Assembly (NCBI RefSeq): GCF_036812735.1
Contig: NZ_CP117523.1
Coordinates: forward strand, 1,674,001-1,738,000
Source: Terrisporobacter glycolicus ATCC 14880 = DSM 1288
Lineage (GTDB): Bacteria; Bacillota; Clostridia; Peptostreptococcales; Peptostreptococcaceae
Length of the DNA: 64,000 nucleotides
Direction: 5' to 3'
Position numbers and translations under genes: made by a program
Notes under the pieces: generated by a model
Told to the model about the DNA's origin: nothing
Database searches by the model: none
What the model saw: only the letters and a program-made list of their open reading frames with translations
Shown: positions 1-8,868 of the stretch, one piece after another
Numbering within the stretch: the stretch's first letter is position 1
How the letters are laid out: every line of letters begins with the position of its first letter

Positions 1-45
1 CTTAGAAACTTTATAAAAGAAGCTAGAGAAAGGGTATGTGTGTAA
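1..45 (+). CDS. pabA: C-terminal end of a glutamine amidotransferase, probably PabA (cut by window edge)
   Basis: The first frame is open from the window edge and ends LRNFIKEARERVCV then TAA at 43-45, one base before the pabB ATG. Class I glutamine amidotransferase subunits of aminodeoxychorismate/anthranilate synthase typically end in a helix of the form GxxILxNFI, so this tail next to pabB is most likely PabA, the ammonia-supplying partner. Only 14 residues are visible, so the identification rests mainly on the neighbour. Confidence 0.55.
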   Translation, partial: LRNFIKEARERVCV

Positions 46-46
46 A

Positions 47-1396
47 ATGATAAAAGAAATTAATACAAAACTAAGTGCTTTTGAGATATTTACCATATTT
101 AAAGATGAAAAAGATAGTTTTATTTTAGATAGTGCTATGGATAAAAATAAATTGGGCCGATATTCTTTTATTAGTAGCAATCCATTCAAAACTTTAAAAT
201 ATAAAAACAGTAAAGAAAACCCACTTGATTTTTTACAAGAAGAGTTAAATAAATATAAAGTAGAAAATAACACGGAACTTCCTTTTGTAGGAGGAGCAGT
301 AGGTTATTTGTCTTATGATTTAGGAAATTACATAGAAAATCTACCAAGAAGTGCAAAAGATGATTTAAATGGTTATGATTTGTACTTTGGTTTATATGAT
401 CATGCAATAGTAGTTGATCATTTAAAAGAAAAAACATATATAGCAACACCAAATTTAGATATAAAAAAAGAAGAAAATATACTTTTAAATATTGAAAATA
501 AAATTAATGAAGCTGAAACAAATGGAGTAAACCCAATTTGCTATGAAGAAAAAGAAGTTCTTCCAACAAAGCTTTCATCTAATTTTACAAAAAAAGAATT
601 TGAAAATTCAGTTGAAAAAGTTAGACAATATATAAAAAATGGAGATATTTATCAAGCAAACTTAACGCAAAGATTTAGTGGTAAAACTACTTTATCCAGT
701 TATGAATTATACAGAGATTTGAGAAAAGTAAGTCCTGCACCTTTTGGAGCATACCTAAACTTCGATGATTTTAATATTTTGTCAAATTCTCCTGAGAGAT
801 TCATAAAATGTATAGACAGAAAATTAGAAACAAGACCAATAAAAGGAACAAGACCTAGGGGGAAAAATAAAGAAGAAGATTTAAAACTTCAAGAAGAATT
901 GAGAAATAGCGAAAAAGATAAGGCAGAGCTACTTATGATAGTAGATCTAGAAAGAAATGACATAGGAAGAATATCAAAAATAGGAAGTGTTAAAGTACCA
1001 GAGTTATTTGTTATAGAGCCTTATGCCAATGTAAATCATTTAGTTGCAACAGTAGTAGGAGAGTTAGATGATGACAAAGATGCAGTAGATGCAATAAAAG
1101 CTACTTTCCCAGGAGGATCAATAACTGGAGCACCCAAAATTAGAGCAATGGAAATTATAGATGAATTAGAGCCAACTCAAAGAAATGCATACACAGGTTC
1201 AATAGGTTATATTGGATTTAATGGAGATATGGATTTAAATATAGCCATAAGAACTGTAGTAAAAAAAGAAGAGGATGTGTATTTTCAAGTAGGTGGAGGT
1301 ATGACATGGGGTTCCGACCCGAGTGAAGAATATCAAGAAACACTTGATAAAGCAAAGTCTATAATGAAAGCTTTAAGAGGTTACTATGAAGAATAA
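47..1396 (+). CDS. pabB: Aminodeoxychorismate synthase component I
   Basis: Converts chorismate plus ammonia (from PabA) to 4-amino-4-deoxychorismate for p-aminobenzoate and folate synthesis in the cytosol. It has an anthranilate-synthase N-terminal domain followed by the chorismate-binding domain. The motif PIKGTRPRG with Lys near residue 266 is the PabB form; TrpE has Ala at that position. LMIVDLERNDIGRI and FPGGSITGAPKIRAMEII are the chorismate and magnesium site. About 449 aa, normal for the family. I start at ATG 47, just after the pabA stop; an in-frame GTG at 38 would overlap pabA. pabC overlaps its 3' end by 11 bases, so the genes are translationally coupled. Confidence 0.93.
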   Translation: MIKEINTKLSAFEIFTIFKDEKDSFILDSAMDKNKLGRYSFISSNPFKTLKYKNSKENPLDFLQEELNKYKVENNTELPFVGGAVGYLSYDLGNYIENLPRSAKDDLNGYDLYFGLYDHAIVVDHLKEKTYIATPNLDIKKEENILLNIENKINEAETNGVNPICYEEKEVLPTKLSSNFTKKEFENSVEKVRQYIKNGDIYQANLTQRFSGKTTLSSYELYRDLRKVSPAPFGAYLNFDDFNILSNSPERFIKCIDRKLETRPIKGTRPRGKNKEEDLKLQEELRNSEKDKAELLMIVDLERNDIGRISKIGSVKVPELFVIEPYANVNHLVATVVGELDDDKDAVDAIKATFPGGSITGAPKIRAMEIIDELEPTQRNAYTGSIGYIGFNGDMDLNIAIRTVVKKEEDVYFQVGGGMTWGSDPSEEYQETLDKAKSIMKALRGYYEE

Positions 1397-2123
1397 TGTA
1401 AGTTTTAATAGTGAGTTAAGCAAATTTGGTATTGGCTTATTTGAAACTATAAAAGTTGAAGAAGGTCCTCTTGATTTGGATTTACATATGAATAGAATGT
1501 TTAAATCTATTGAGTCACTAAATATGAATATTAAATATCATAAGGAATATTTAACACAAGCTATTTTAAATTATATAGATGATAATAAAATAAAAAACAA
1601 AGCATTAAGAATAACTGTATTTGATGAAGGTTATAATATTTCTACTAGACCTATAACTTATAATGAAGAAACTTATAATAAAGGATTTAAGCTAACGATA
1701 TCCCCCATAAAAAGAGGAGATAGTATAATATACAAGCATAAAACTACAAATTACTATGAAAATATTTATACTAAAAAATATGCTACTGAAAATAATTTTG
1801 ACGATGGATTATTTGTAAATTATGAAAATATTATATTAGAATGTTCTATGAGTAATATATTTTTTATAAAAGAAGATAAAATTTATACTCCACATAATGA
1901 GTTACCTATTTTAAATGGTATAATGAAAATAAAAATCTTAGATACTTGTAAAAAATTAAATATTGAAGTTATAGAAGGAGAAATAAAACTGAAAGACATC
2001 AAGAACTTTGACTTTGCATTTATATCAAACAGTTTAATGAAAGCTATTAAAATCTCACGAATTAATGAGATATCTTATCCTTCAAATAATGAAATATTTA
2101 AAAAGATAATATCCTATATATAA
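1386..2123 (+). CDS. pabC: Aminodeoxychorismate lyase (PLP fold type IV)
   Basis: Releases pyruvate from aminodeoxychorismate to give p-aminobenzoate. The protein is a fold-type IV PLP enzyme of the branched-chain aminotransferase/lyase family. The Schiff-base lysine is most likely Lys119 in KTTNYYENI, and E-x-S-x-SNIFFI near residue 155 is the usual cofactor-phosphate region. At 245 aa it is slightly short but complete. Its start lies inside the end of pabB, and the pabA-pabB-pabC order supports lyase rather than aminotransferase activity. A D-amino-acid or branched-chain aminotransferase is the alternative if context is ignored. Confidence 0.85.
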   Translation: MKNNVSFNSELSKFGIGLFETIKVEEGPLDLDLHMNRMFKSIESLNMNIKYHKEYLTQAILNYIDDNKIKNKALRITVFDEGYNISTRPITYNEETYNKGFKLTISPIKRGDSIIYKHKTTNYYENIYTKKYATENNFDDGLFVNYENIILECSMSNIFFIKEDKIYTPHNELPILNGIMKIKILDTCKKLNIEVIEGEIKLKDIKNFDFAFISNSLMKAIKISRINEISYPSNNEIFKKIISYI

Positions 2124-2161
2124 ATATATTTACTAAAGAAAAACTAAGGAGCTTAATATTC

Positions 2162-2941
2162 ATGAAAAAAACACTTTTCCATGAGGATGTAAATTTAGAA
2201 GTAGTCTCATGTGATAACACAATTGTATTCAAAAAGGATAAAGTAATAATGGCAGGCCCTTGTGCAATAGAAAGTTATGATCAACTTTTAAAGACTGCTA
2301 AATTTGTTAAATCACAAGGAGCGAATATACTTAGGGGTGGAGCTTTTAAGCCAAGAACTTCACCATCCTCATTTAAAGGATTAAAAGAAGAAGGTTTAGA
2401 AATTTTAAAAGCGGTAAAAGAAGAAACAAAACTAGCTGTAATCACAGAACTTATGGATGTTAGAGATTTGGAAAAACTCTATGCAGTAAGTGACATAATT
2501 CAAATAGGTTCAAGGAATATGCAAAACTTCAGTTTACTTACAGAAGTAGGAAAACAAGACAAGCCTGTTATGCTAAAAAGAGGAATCTCAGCAACCATAA
2601 GTGAATGGATTGGAGCAGCTGAGTATATTGCTTACGAGGGCAATAAAAAGATTATAATGTGTGAAAGAGGTATAAGAACTTACAACGATTATACTAGGAA
2701 CACACTTGATTTAGCTGCAGTTCCAATTATACAAAAAGAAACTGGTTTACCTGTAATAGTAGACCCGAGTCATGGAACGGGAGTTAGAGAACTGGTTAAA
2801 CCAATGTCCCTTGCGGCGATTGCCTGTGGAGCTGACGGTTTAATGATAGAAGTTCATCCAAATCCAGGTGAAGCATTGTCAGATGGAATGCAATCACTTC
2901 ATTTTGATGAATTTGAAGATTTAATTAATAGTTTAAAATAA
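2162..2941 (+). CDS. aroF: 3-deoxy-7-phosphoheptulonate (DAHP) synthase, type I-beta core
   Basis: Condenses phosphoenolpyruvate and erythrose 4-phosphate, the first step of the shikimate pathway. Clear motifs are GPCAIES, RGGAFKPRTSPSSFKG, IQIGSRNMQNF, MLKRG and VDPSHGTG, which hold the PEP/E4P-binding lysines, arginines and metal ligands. The 259-aa length matches the bare TIM-barrel form without the N-terminal ferredoxin-like regulatory domain, so it may lack that type of feedback control. It follows pabC by 38 bases with an AAGGAG site at about 2146, probably in the same operon, tying aromatic precursor supply to folate synthesis. Confidence 0.93.
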   Translation: MKKTLFHEDVNLEVVSCDNTIVFKKDKVIMAGPCAIESYDQLLKTAKFVKSQGANILRGGAFKPRTSPSSFKGLKEEGLEILKAVKEETKLAVITELMDVRDLEKLYAVSDIIQIGSRNMQNFSLLTEVGKQDKPVMLKRGISATISEWIGAAEYIAYEGNKKIIMCERGIRTYNDYTRNTLDLAAVPIIQKETGLPVIVDPSHGTGVRELVKPMSLAAIACGADGLMIEVHPNPGEALSDGMQSLHFDEFEDLINSLK

Positions 2942-3012
2942 TATGTGAAAACTTAATGAAAAAATAGAATATTAAGTATTTTATAATTATTGTATCTATT
3001 TATTTCAAACTG

Positions 3013-3021
3013 TGCTATAAT
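3013..3021 (+). promoter_or_regulatory. Extended -10 promoter of the first cold-shock gene
   Basis: TGCTATAAT at 3013-3021 is a perfect extended -10 element, with no convincing -35 box. It leaves a 65-base untranslated leader before the cold-shock ATG, which fits the leader-regulated expression typical of csp genes. Confidence 0.5.
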
Positions 3022-3086
3022 ATAATTATTGTAGTAATACAAAATGGTAAAAAAATCTTGCAAGAGGTTTTGATAGGAGAATTAAT

Positions 3087-3287
3087 ATGTCTAACGGAAT
3101 AGTAAAATGGTTTAATAGTGAAAAAGGTTTTGGATTTATAACAGTTGAAGGTGGAGAAGATGTATTCGCTCATTTCTCAGCTATACAAACTGATGGATAC
3201 AAAACTTTAGAAGAAGGTCAAAAAGTAAGCTTTAATATAGTTAAAGGTGCTAGAGGTCCTCAAGCAGAAAACATAACTATATTATAA
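3087..3287 (+). CDS. Cold-shock protein (CspA family), copy 1
   Basis: A 66-aa single cold-shock domain that binds single-stranded RNA/DNA and acts as an RNA chaperone in the cytosol. RNP1 is KGFGFI and RNP2 is [17 protein letters not shown] and the aromatic surface residues are intact. It is nearly identical to the second copy at 21835-22035, differing at about six positions. It is monocistronic, with its own extended -10 promoter, a leader and a downstream terminator. Confidence 0.95.
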   Translation: MSNGIVKWFNSEKGFGFITVEGGEDVFAHFSAIQTDGYKTLEEGQKVSFNIVKGARGPQAENITIL

Positions 3288-3317
3288 TAATATACATTGT
3301 TAATATACATTGTTTCG

Positions 3318-3348
3318 GGAAAAGATCCTTTATGGGGTCTTTTTTTTT
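3318..3348 (+). terminator. Rho-independent terminator after csp copy 1
   Basis: AAAGATCC pairs with GGGTCTTT (one G-T pair) around a short loop, followed by an uninterrupted T run. Confidence 0.85.
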
Positions 3349-3439
3349 AAACACTTTGTAGATTAGTTAGAAAAGTAATTATTGCTAAAAGTACCACCTC
3401 TAGAGAATAAAAAAATAAGTAAGATGGGAGAGAATGAAT

Positions 3440-3943
3440 ATGTATAAAATTGGAGAATTTATTGTTTATGGAAATGAAGGTGTTTGTAGGGTAGATGATA
3501 TAAGTGAATTAAGTATTGGTGGGAGTAGTAAAGGAAAAACTTATTATACATTAAAACCAATGCATGATAATGGAACAGTATTTGCACCTATTGATACTAC
3601 TGTATTTATGAGACCAATTGTATCATATGAAGAAGTTCATAAATTAATTGAACAGATTCCATCAATAAAAGAAATTGACCATGATAAAAAAAGTGTAAGG
3701 GAATGGCAAGAGTATTATAAGAAATTAATAAAAAATCATGATTGTATGGATTTATTGACTGTAATGATAACTCTTAAAGACAAGAAAAACACTGCAATTA
3801 ATAATGGCAAAAAACTTAGTCAAATGGATGATAAGTTTATGAGAGCTGCTAAAAATTTAATTGAAGCTGAGTTTTCAATTGTATTAGGAATAGAAAAAGA
3901 AGATGTAGAGTTATATATTGATGATAGTTTAAAGAAGATGTAA
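3440..3943 (+). CDS. CarD/CdnL-like transcription regulator
   Basis: The N-terminal part (MYKIGEFIVYGNEGVCRVDDIS, then YYTLKPM and FAPIDTTVFMRPI) is the CarD/TRCF RNA-polymerase-interacting Tudor-like domain, which binds the beta subunit and stabilises open promoter complexes. The rest is helical. The length of about 167 aa fits CdnL-type proteins. I prefer ATG 3440 over 3434 because GGGAG at 3426-3430 is then 9 bases away instead of 3. It stands alone between terminators. The target genes cannot be inferred here. Confidence 0.85.
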   Translation: MYKIGEFIVYGNEGVCRVDDISELSIGGSSKGKTYYTLKPMHDNGTVFAPIDTTVFMRPIVSYEEVHKLIEQIPSIKEIDHDKKSVREWQEYYKKLIKNHDCMDLLTVMITLKDKKNTAINNGKKLSQMDDKFMRAAKNLIEAEFSIVLGIEKEDVELYIDDSLKKM

Positions 3944-3996
3944 TAGGGGTAAGTTATTAGTATCTATAAATAATTTTAATTTATATTAAATCAAAG

Positions 3997-4026
3997 AGTT
4001 CTTGATATTTTATCAAGAACTTTTTA
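3997..4026 (+). terminator. Terminator after the carD-like gene
   Basis: Perfect 11-bp stem (AGTTCTTGATA / TATCAAGAACT) with a TTT loop, followed by a T run. Confidence 0.88.
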
Positions 4027-4089
4027 TATTATTAATATTTAGACGATAAAAAATAATTTAAAAAACATAAAAATATAACTTTATCAAAC

Positions 4090-4117
4090 TTGTACTTGTA
4101 TAAATTTATGATATAAT
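4090..4117 (+). promoter_or_regulatory. Promoter upstream of the TIGR02206 membrane protein
   Basis: TTGTAC (4090-4095), a 16-base spacer, then TATAAT (4112-4117). The leader to the ATG is about 135 bases. The 3944-4253 gap otherwise holds only the carD terminator and a weak inverted pair (TTCAATGCAT ... ATGCATTG). Confidence 0.5.
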
Positions 4118-4253
4118 ATTCAATGCATTTAACTTAAGTTTTAAATTTCTTAATATATTCATATAAATTGAATATGCATTGTGATGAAATCAATTGGTAG
4201 AGATTTAAATATAAATAATCAAAGAAAATATTTTAGAAAGAAAGGGGGCAAAT

Positions 4254-4982
4254 ATGATGCATAATATAAAATACTTTTTTAGAGGAATTCCTGATAATAC
4301 AAAATTTGTACAATTTGGATTATTTCATATATGGATATTAATAGTGTCAACCCTAATAAGTTATATAATTATTAAACATAAAGAAGAAAATCGTAGGTTT
4401 GAAATTTTTATAGGAAGAGTTCTAATTATTCAGCAAATAGTATTATACATTTGGTATATTACTAATGACTACTATGTTTTAACGCAAGGACTTCCTTTAT
4501 ATCACTGTAGAATAGCAATATTATTCCTAAGCACAGGGTTACTTTTTAATAAGTTAATTTTAATGAAACTTGGAGCTTATTGGGGGATAGCTGGTTCAAT
4601 AATTGCCTTATTAATTCCAGCAGATATAGATCCTTTTATATTTCCACATATAACGTCTGTATCTTTCTTTGTAGGTCATATGTTCTTGCTATGGGGAAGT
4701 ATATATGTTTTATATGTGAAGAAGATAGGAATAACAAAAATAGACTTAAAAAAAATATTAGTATTTACTAATGTATACTGTGTAGCTATATATATATTTA
4801 ATTACTTAGCAAATTCAAATTACGGATTTATGAATTCATCACCTATACAAATTGGAAATAACCTTAATCATTTTATGTATGGTGTCATAGTTATATTAAT
4901 TTCTAATATAGTTATAAATATAATTTATCATGTATTAAATGTTACAACAAAAGAAAAAGAAGAATTAGTATTAGTTGATTAA
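4254..4982 (+). CDS. TIGR02206/YwaF family integral membrane protein
   Basis: A 242-aa protein with about seven hydrophobic segments. The QGLPLYHCR segment near residue 80, with its conserved His-Cys, is the family hallmark. The family includes Bacillus YwaF and is distantly related to TMEM164, for which an acyltransferase role has been proposed; the bacterial function is not established. AAGGGGG precedes ATG 4254, with a second in-frame ATG at 4257. A decayed copy of this gene's last codons and terminator lies at 7376-7426, beyond the chemotaxis receptor gene. Confidence 0.85.
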   Translation: MMHNIKYFFRGIPDNTKFVQFGLFHIWILIVSTLISYIIIKHKEENRRFEIFIGRVLIIQQIVLYIWYITNDYYVLTQGLPLYHCRIAILFLSTGLLFNKLILMKLGAYWGIAGSIIALLIPADIDPFIFPHITSVSFFVGHMFLLWGSIYVLYVKKIGITKIDLKKILVFTNVYCVAIYIFNYLANSNYGFMNSSPIQIGNNLNHFMYGVIVILISNIVINIIYHVLNVTTKEKEELVLVD

Positions 4983-4984
4983 TT

Positions 4985-5008
4985 GGAGCCTAAAGGCTCC
5001 TTTTTTTA
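4985..5008 (+). terminator. Terminator after the TIGR02206 gene
   Basis: GGAGCC-TAAA-GGCTCC stem-loop followed by seven Ts. Confidence 0.9.
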
Positions 5009-5013
5009 TTTCA

Positions 5014-5041
5014 AAGGTATACACAAAATTGTGTATACCTT
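5014..5041. repeat. 13-bp perfect inverted repeat with core GGTATACACA
   Basis: AAGGTATACACAA and TTGTGTATACCTT are separated by two bases. The same core appears in the 20-bp-stem hairpin at 24620-24663. There is no T run, so it is a weak terminator at best and may be a decayed bidirectional one. Confidence 0.6.
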
Positions 5042-5240
5042 GTTTAATTATTAATCTATTAAGAATAAAGTTTAGAAATTTAATTATTAAAATTTATACT
5101 TAACTATAAAGTAAGTTTTATGGCTTCCGATAATGAATAAAGGGTCTTTATAGTTACGAGATATTATCTAAGGAAAGGGGTGTATTAAATTTATCATACT
5201 ATAAAATTGAAAATATAAAATCAACTAAGGGAGAAAAAGC

Positions 5241-7310
5241 ATGATAAATAAAAAATTTAAATTAGAAAATTTGAGAGAATTTTTTAAAAAAAATAAGGTT
5301 AAAAATGATATTAAGCTTGGAATAAAGCAAAAATTATTATTCTCATCAATTATTACACTTATGGTTATGGCTGTTGTAATTGGTACAGTATCGTTATTAA
5401 CTTCATATAAAAGTACGGAATTAAGTGTAGAAAAAATACTGGAAGAAACAGTAGAAACAACATCAAACAGAATTGATAATATGTTAGAAGTATATAGAAA
5501 ATTGGCAAATGAAATGTCTGCCCATGATGCATTTATAAATGTGACAAGTGATAAATCAAAGAAAAATAAACAAAAGATGCTTGATAAAGTAAATAAAATT
5601 CATGAAATGCACCCAGATATCTATGATATGGTCATAATTGGGAAAGATGGTGTGGATCTAATAAGTGGTTTGGATCTTTCAGATAGACAGTATTTTAAAG
5701 ACACAATGGAAAAGAAAAAAGCATTAACAAATGACATTGTAATAAATAAAGAAGATGGTAAAGCTATTTTAACTACAACTGCACCTATAATAGTAAATGG
5801 AGAAGTTCAAGGAGTTGTAGGTGTTATCACTGATGCAATGTTTTTATCTGAAATTGCCACAGATGTAGAAATTGGAGAAACGGGAAGGGTAGCGATTGTA
5901 AACTCTAAAGGAACTGATATAGGAAACAGCAATAAAGAACTGGTAAAAGAAGAATACAATGTAATTGAGGCAGCAAATAAAGACAAGTCACTACAGCCTT
6001 TAGCAGAAATATACAAAGACATGATTGGTGGAAATACAGGAGTTAAAGAGTTTAAAGGTGCAAATGGAAAAGAATTTGTAGGATATGCACCAATTGATAA
6101 TACGAATGGATGGAATATTGCAATAACAGCAGAAAAATCTGAATTTATGCAAGCTATTTTAGATGGAGGAAAAATAATAATATTATTTATAATAATAGCT
6201 CTAGCTTTAGGAATATATATAACGTTAAGATCAGCAAATAATATAGTAAACCCTATTATAGCTTGTGTTGATAGAATAAAACTTCTAGCACAAGGAGATT
6301 TATCATCACCAGTACCATCTGTAACTACGAATGATGAAATAGAAATTTTAGCAAGTGCAACATCTGACCTTGTAAATAATATGTCAGAAATAATATACGA
6401 TATAGACGAAGTATTAACATCCATATCGAAGGGAGATTTAACTGTTGAAACAAATGCTAATTACATTGGCGAATTTGTTAGTATAAAAAATTCTTCAGAC
6501 AATATAATCAAATCATTAAATGAAGTAATGGAAGATATAACACTTACATCTAACCAAGTTGCATCTGGAGCAAATGAGGTTTCTATGGGAGCACAATCAT
6601 TGGCACAAGGATCATCAGAACAAGCAGCCAGTGTTGAAGAACTATCAGCATCAATAGAAGATGTTTCAGACAAGATTAATAGTAGTTCTGAAAATGCTAA
6701 TAAAGCAAATGAGGTAGTAAAAGAAGCTGGCGAAAAAATGCAAGATAGTAATGCAAAAATGAAAGAGATGATGTCTGCAATAGAATTAATAAATTTAAAA
6801 TCTAATGAGATAAGTAAAATAATAAAAATAATCGATGATATAGCTTTCCAAACAAATATACTTGCATTAAATGCAGCAGTGGAAGCGGCAAGAGCAGGAG
6901 ATGCAGGTAAAGGATTTGCTGTTGTTGCAGATGAAGTAAGAAACTTATCAGCTAAAAGTGCTGAAGCAGCAAAAAATACTGCTCTACTTATAGAAGAAAC
7001 TGTAAATGCTATAAATGTAGGAAGTGAAATCGCTGAAGATACAGCGAAATCATTGGAGGAATCCGTAAGTAATACAAACTTAGCAACTAAAATAGTGGAT
7101 GATATATCTAGTAATTTATCAGATCAATCTGCGTCTGCAAACCAAATAAGAGAGTCTATAGAACAAGTTAGTGCAGTTATACAATCTAACTCTGCTACTT
7201 CAGAAGAAAGTGCAGCAGCAAGTGAGGAATTAACAGGACAATCATTTGCAATGAATGAGTTAATCTCTAGATTTAAATTGTGTTCAAAAGATAAAAATGT
7301 AAATAATTAG
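5241..7310 (+). CDS. Methyl-accepting chemotaxis protein, dCache-HAMP-signalling
   Basis: Transmembrane chemoreceptor of 689 aa. A short charged cytoplasmic start is followed by TM1 (about residues 32-55) and an extracellular dCache-type sensor of about 250 residues, including [24 protein letters not shown] and [16 protein letters not shown]2 (about 307-328) leads to a HAMP domain and a long cytoplasmic coiled coil. The hairpin tip [20 protein letters not shown] binds CheA/CheW. Cache sensors usually bind amino or organic acids; the ligand here is unknown. It ends without a CheR-tethering pentapeptide. GGGAGAAAAAGC gives a good ribosome-binding site. No other che genes lie nearby. Confidence 0.93.
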   Translation: MINKKFKLENLREFFKKNKVKNDIKLGIKQKLLFSSIITLMVMAVVIGTVSLLTSYKSTELSVEKILEETVETTSNRIDNMLEVYRKLANEMSAHDAFINVTSDKSKKNKQKMLDKVNKIHEMHPDIYDMVIIGKDGVDLISGLDLSDRQYFKDTMEKKKALTNDIVINKEDGKAILTTTAPIIVNGEVQGVVGVITDAMFLSEIATDVEIGETGRVAIVNSKGTDIGNSNKELVKEEYNVIEAANKDKSLQPLAEIYKDMIGGNTGVKEFKGANGKEFVGYAPIDNTNGWNIAITAEKSEFMQAILDGGKIIILFIIIALALGIYITLRSANNIVNPIIACVDRIKLLAQGDLSSPVPSVTTNDEIEILASATSDLVNNMSEIIYDIDEVLTSISKGDLTVETNANYIGEFVSIKNSSDNIIKSLNEVMEDITLTSNQVASGANEVSMGAQSLAQGSSEQAASVEELSASIEDVSDKINSSSENANKANEVVKEAGEKMQDSNAKMKEMMSAIELINLKSNEISKIIKIIDDIAFQTNILALNAAVEAARAGDAGKGFAVVADEVRNLSAKSAEAAKNTALLIEETVNAINVGSEIAEDTAKSLEESVSNTNLATKIVDDISSNLSDQSASANQIRESIEQVSAVIQSNSATSEESAAASEELTGQSFAMNELISRFKLCSKDKNVNN

Positions 7311-7375
7311 TATATAGCCAAATACATCTTGGGGTGAAGTTCTTGACGGTTTATGTCAAGAGCTTGCCATATTTC

Positions 7376-7426
7376 AAAAGAAGAATTAGTACTAGAGATT
7401 TATTGGAGCCTAAAGGGCTCCTTTTT
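7376..7426 (+). pseudogene. Decayed copy of the TIGR02206 gene 3' end plus its terminator
   Basis: AAAAGAAGAATTAGTA followed by a diverged stretch and ATTGGAGCCTAAAG matches the last codons (KEELVLVD) and the terminator of the gene at 4254-4982, on the same strand. It keeps a functional-looking GGAGCC-loop-GGCTCC hairpin and T run, and so may now serve as the terminator of the chemotaxis gene. A second inverted repeat (AGTTCTTGAC/GTCAAGAGCT, 7339-7364) lies just upstream. Confidence 0.65.
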
Positions 7427-7478
7427 AATTTAATATAATAAGTATTTTAGATATAAAATAGAAAATAACTAAAAAGGC

Positions 7479-7525
7479 TTGACAAATATCTCTAACTAGA
7501 GTAAAATATCTCTAATTAGAGATAT
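7479..7525 (+). promoter_or_regulatory. Promoter with two overlapping MarR-type palindromic operators
   Basis: TTGACA (7479-7484), a 17-base spacer and TAAAAT (7502-7507) form a near-consensus promoter. An imperfect palindrome ATATCTCTAACTAGAGTA (7486-7503) fills the spacer. A perfect 20-bp palindrome, ATATCTCTAATTAGAGATAT (7506-7525), covers the -10 box and start site. The centres are 21 bp apart, two helical turns, so two dimers would sit on the same DNA face. Autoregulation by the MarR encoded at 7566 is the natural reading. Confidence 0.8.
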
Positions 7526-7565
7526 TAAGTATGATTAAATTATATTACAAGGTGAGGTTATAGAT

Positions 7566-8000
7566 ATGACAGAACTTAAAATATTTATAGGAATGAGTAG
7601 AGCATTAAATAAAATAAATAGAGCTACTAACAAGGTTTATACAAAATATGGCTTAACAAGTGCTCAATTTGCTGTATTAGAAGCTCTTTACCATAAAGGA
7701 GATTTATCTGTTGGAGAGGTTCAGGATAAAATATTGAGCACTAGTGGAACCATTCCTGTTATAGTAAAGAATTTAGAGAAAGAAGGTTTCTTAGAGAAGC
7801 GCAATGATGATAACGACAAGAGAAGATTTATACTCCATATTACACAAAAAGGTAGAGAACTTATGGACATTGTATATCCAGAAAATGAAGCAATTATCAT
7901 TTCTATGATGAATATTTGGAACAAAGAAGAGCAGGAAGAGATACTAAAATATATGAGAAAATTTGGAGGTGTAGAAGATGAAAAGAATGATAAAAAATAA
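7566..8000 (+). CDS. MarR family transcriptional regulator (MhqR/OhrR-like context)
   Basis: A 144-aa winged-helix repressor. It contains LTSAQFAVLEALYHKGDLSVGEVQDKI, a recognition region SGTIPVIVKNLEKEGFLEKR, and a wing with RDNDDKRRFILHITQKG-like residues. It is likely the repressor of the three-gene operon MarR-pirin-nitroreductase, acting on the two palindromes upstream. In Bacillus, MhqR controls the nitroreductase-like mhqN and responds to quinones and electrophiles; a similar role is inferred here. No conserved N-terminal redox Cys (as in OhrR) is present, so direct thiol sensing is not supported. Its last 23 bases overlap the pirin gene. Confidence 0.9.
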   Translation: MTELKIFIGMSRALNKINRATNKVYTKYGLTSAQFAVLEALYHKGDLSVGEVQDKILSTSGTIPVIVKNLEKEGFLEKRNDDNDKRRFILHITQKGRELMDIVYPENEAIIISMMNIWNKEEQEEILKYMRKFGGVEDEKNDKK

Positions 8001-8817
8001 AGTTAGAGGTTTTAGAACTACAGATGGAGCAGGGGTAAGTTTAGTTAGGGTTTTAGGAAATACTACAGTTGAGACTTATGATCCTATTTTAATGTTAGAT
8101 TCTTTCGATAGCACAAATCCTGAAGAATATACAGCAGGTTTTCCAATGCATCCTCATAGAGGCATAGAAACTATAAGTCTTGTAGTTAAGGGAAATATGG
8201 TTCATAAAGATAGTCTAGGAAATGAAGATGGAATTACAGATGGAGAAGTTCAATGGATGACAGCAGGATCTGGAATATTACATGAAGAAAAACTACCTGC
8301 TTCAGATAAAATGCTTGGAGTTCAACTTTGGTTAAACATGCCTAGAAAACATAAAATGGCTCCACCAGAATATCATAGTATAAAGAAAGAAGAAATAAAA
8401 GAGATTCCTATAGATGGAGGAACTTTGAGACTTATAAGTGGACAATATAAAGAGCATAAAGGTTTTATGGGTAAATATTTACCAATAGATTATTATCATA
8501 TAATACTAAATGCAAATAATAAGTTTACTATTGAAACTGAGAAGGATAAATCAGTATTGGTATTTTTATTGTCTGGAGATGCTAAGGTAGCAGGAGAAAC
8601 TATAAGTGAGAAGACAGCAGTTAAGTTAACAAATGGAGATTCGTTAGATATTGAGTCTATTCACGAAGATATACAAATTTTATTTATAAGTTCAGATAAA
8701 TTAGAAGAACCTGTATCTTGGGGAGGACCAATAGTAATGAACACTAGAGAAGAACTAGATTTGGCATTTAGGGAATTAAGAGATGGAAGTTTTTTAAAAG
8801 AAAAAGTAGATTATTAA
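7978..8817 (+). CDS. Pirin family protein
   Basis: A bicupin of 279 aa. The N-terminal cupin has a complete metal site, HPHRG (His58, His60) and ILHEE (His102, Glu104), matching the four ligands of pirins. Family members have quercetin dioxygenase activity or act as redox-sensitive regulators; the substrate here is unknown. The start at 7978 is set by GGAGGTG six bases upstream and overlaps the MarR gene. Its place between MarR and a nitroreductase points to detoxification of quinone- or electrophile-type compounds. Confidence 0.92.
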   Translation: MKRMIKNKVRGFRTTDGAGVSLVRVLGNTTVETYDPILMLDSFDSTNPEEYTAGFPMHPHRGIETISLVVKGNMVHKDSLGNEDGITDGEVQWMTAGSGILHEEKLPASDKMLGVQLWLNMPRKHKMAPPEYHSIKKEEIKEIPIDGGTLRLISGQYKEHKGFMGKYLPIDYYHIILNANNKFTIETEKDKSVLVFLLSGDAKVAGETISEKTAVKLTNGDSLDIESIHEDIQILFISSDKLEEPVSWGGPIVMNTREELDLAFRELRDGSFLKEKVDY

Positions 8818-8868
8818 TAAAAATAATAAAGAACTTCGCAATTTTATGAAAAGGGAGAATAAATAATT

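Noticed and set aside
5807-6424. Long open frame (205 codons) on the minus strand
   Set aside because: It lies entirely within the chemotaxis receptor gene, has no ribosome-binding site, and reads as the mirror of a Glu/Ala-rich coding strand.
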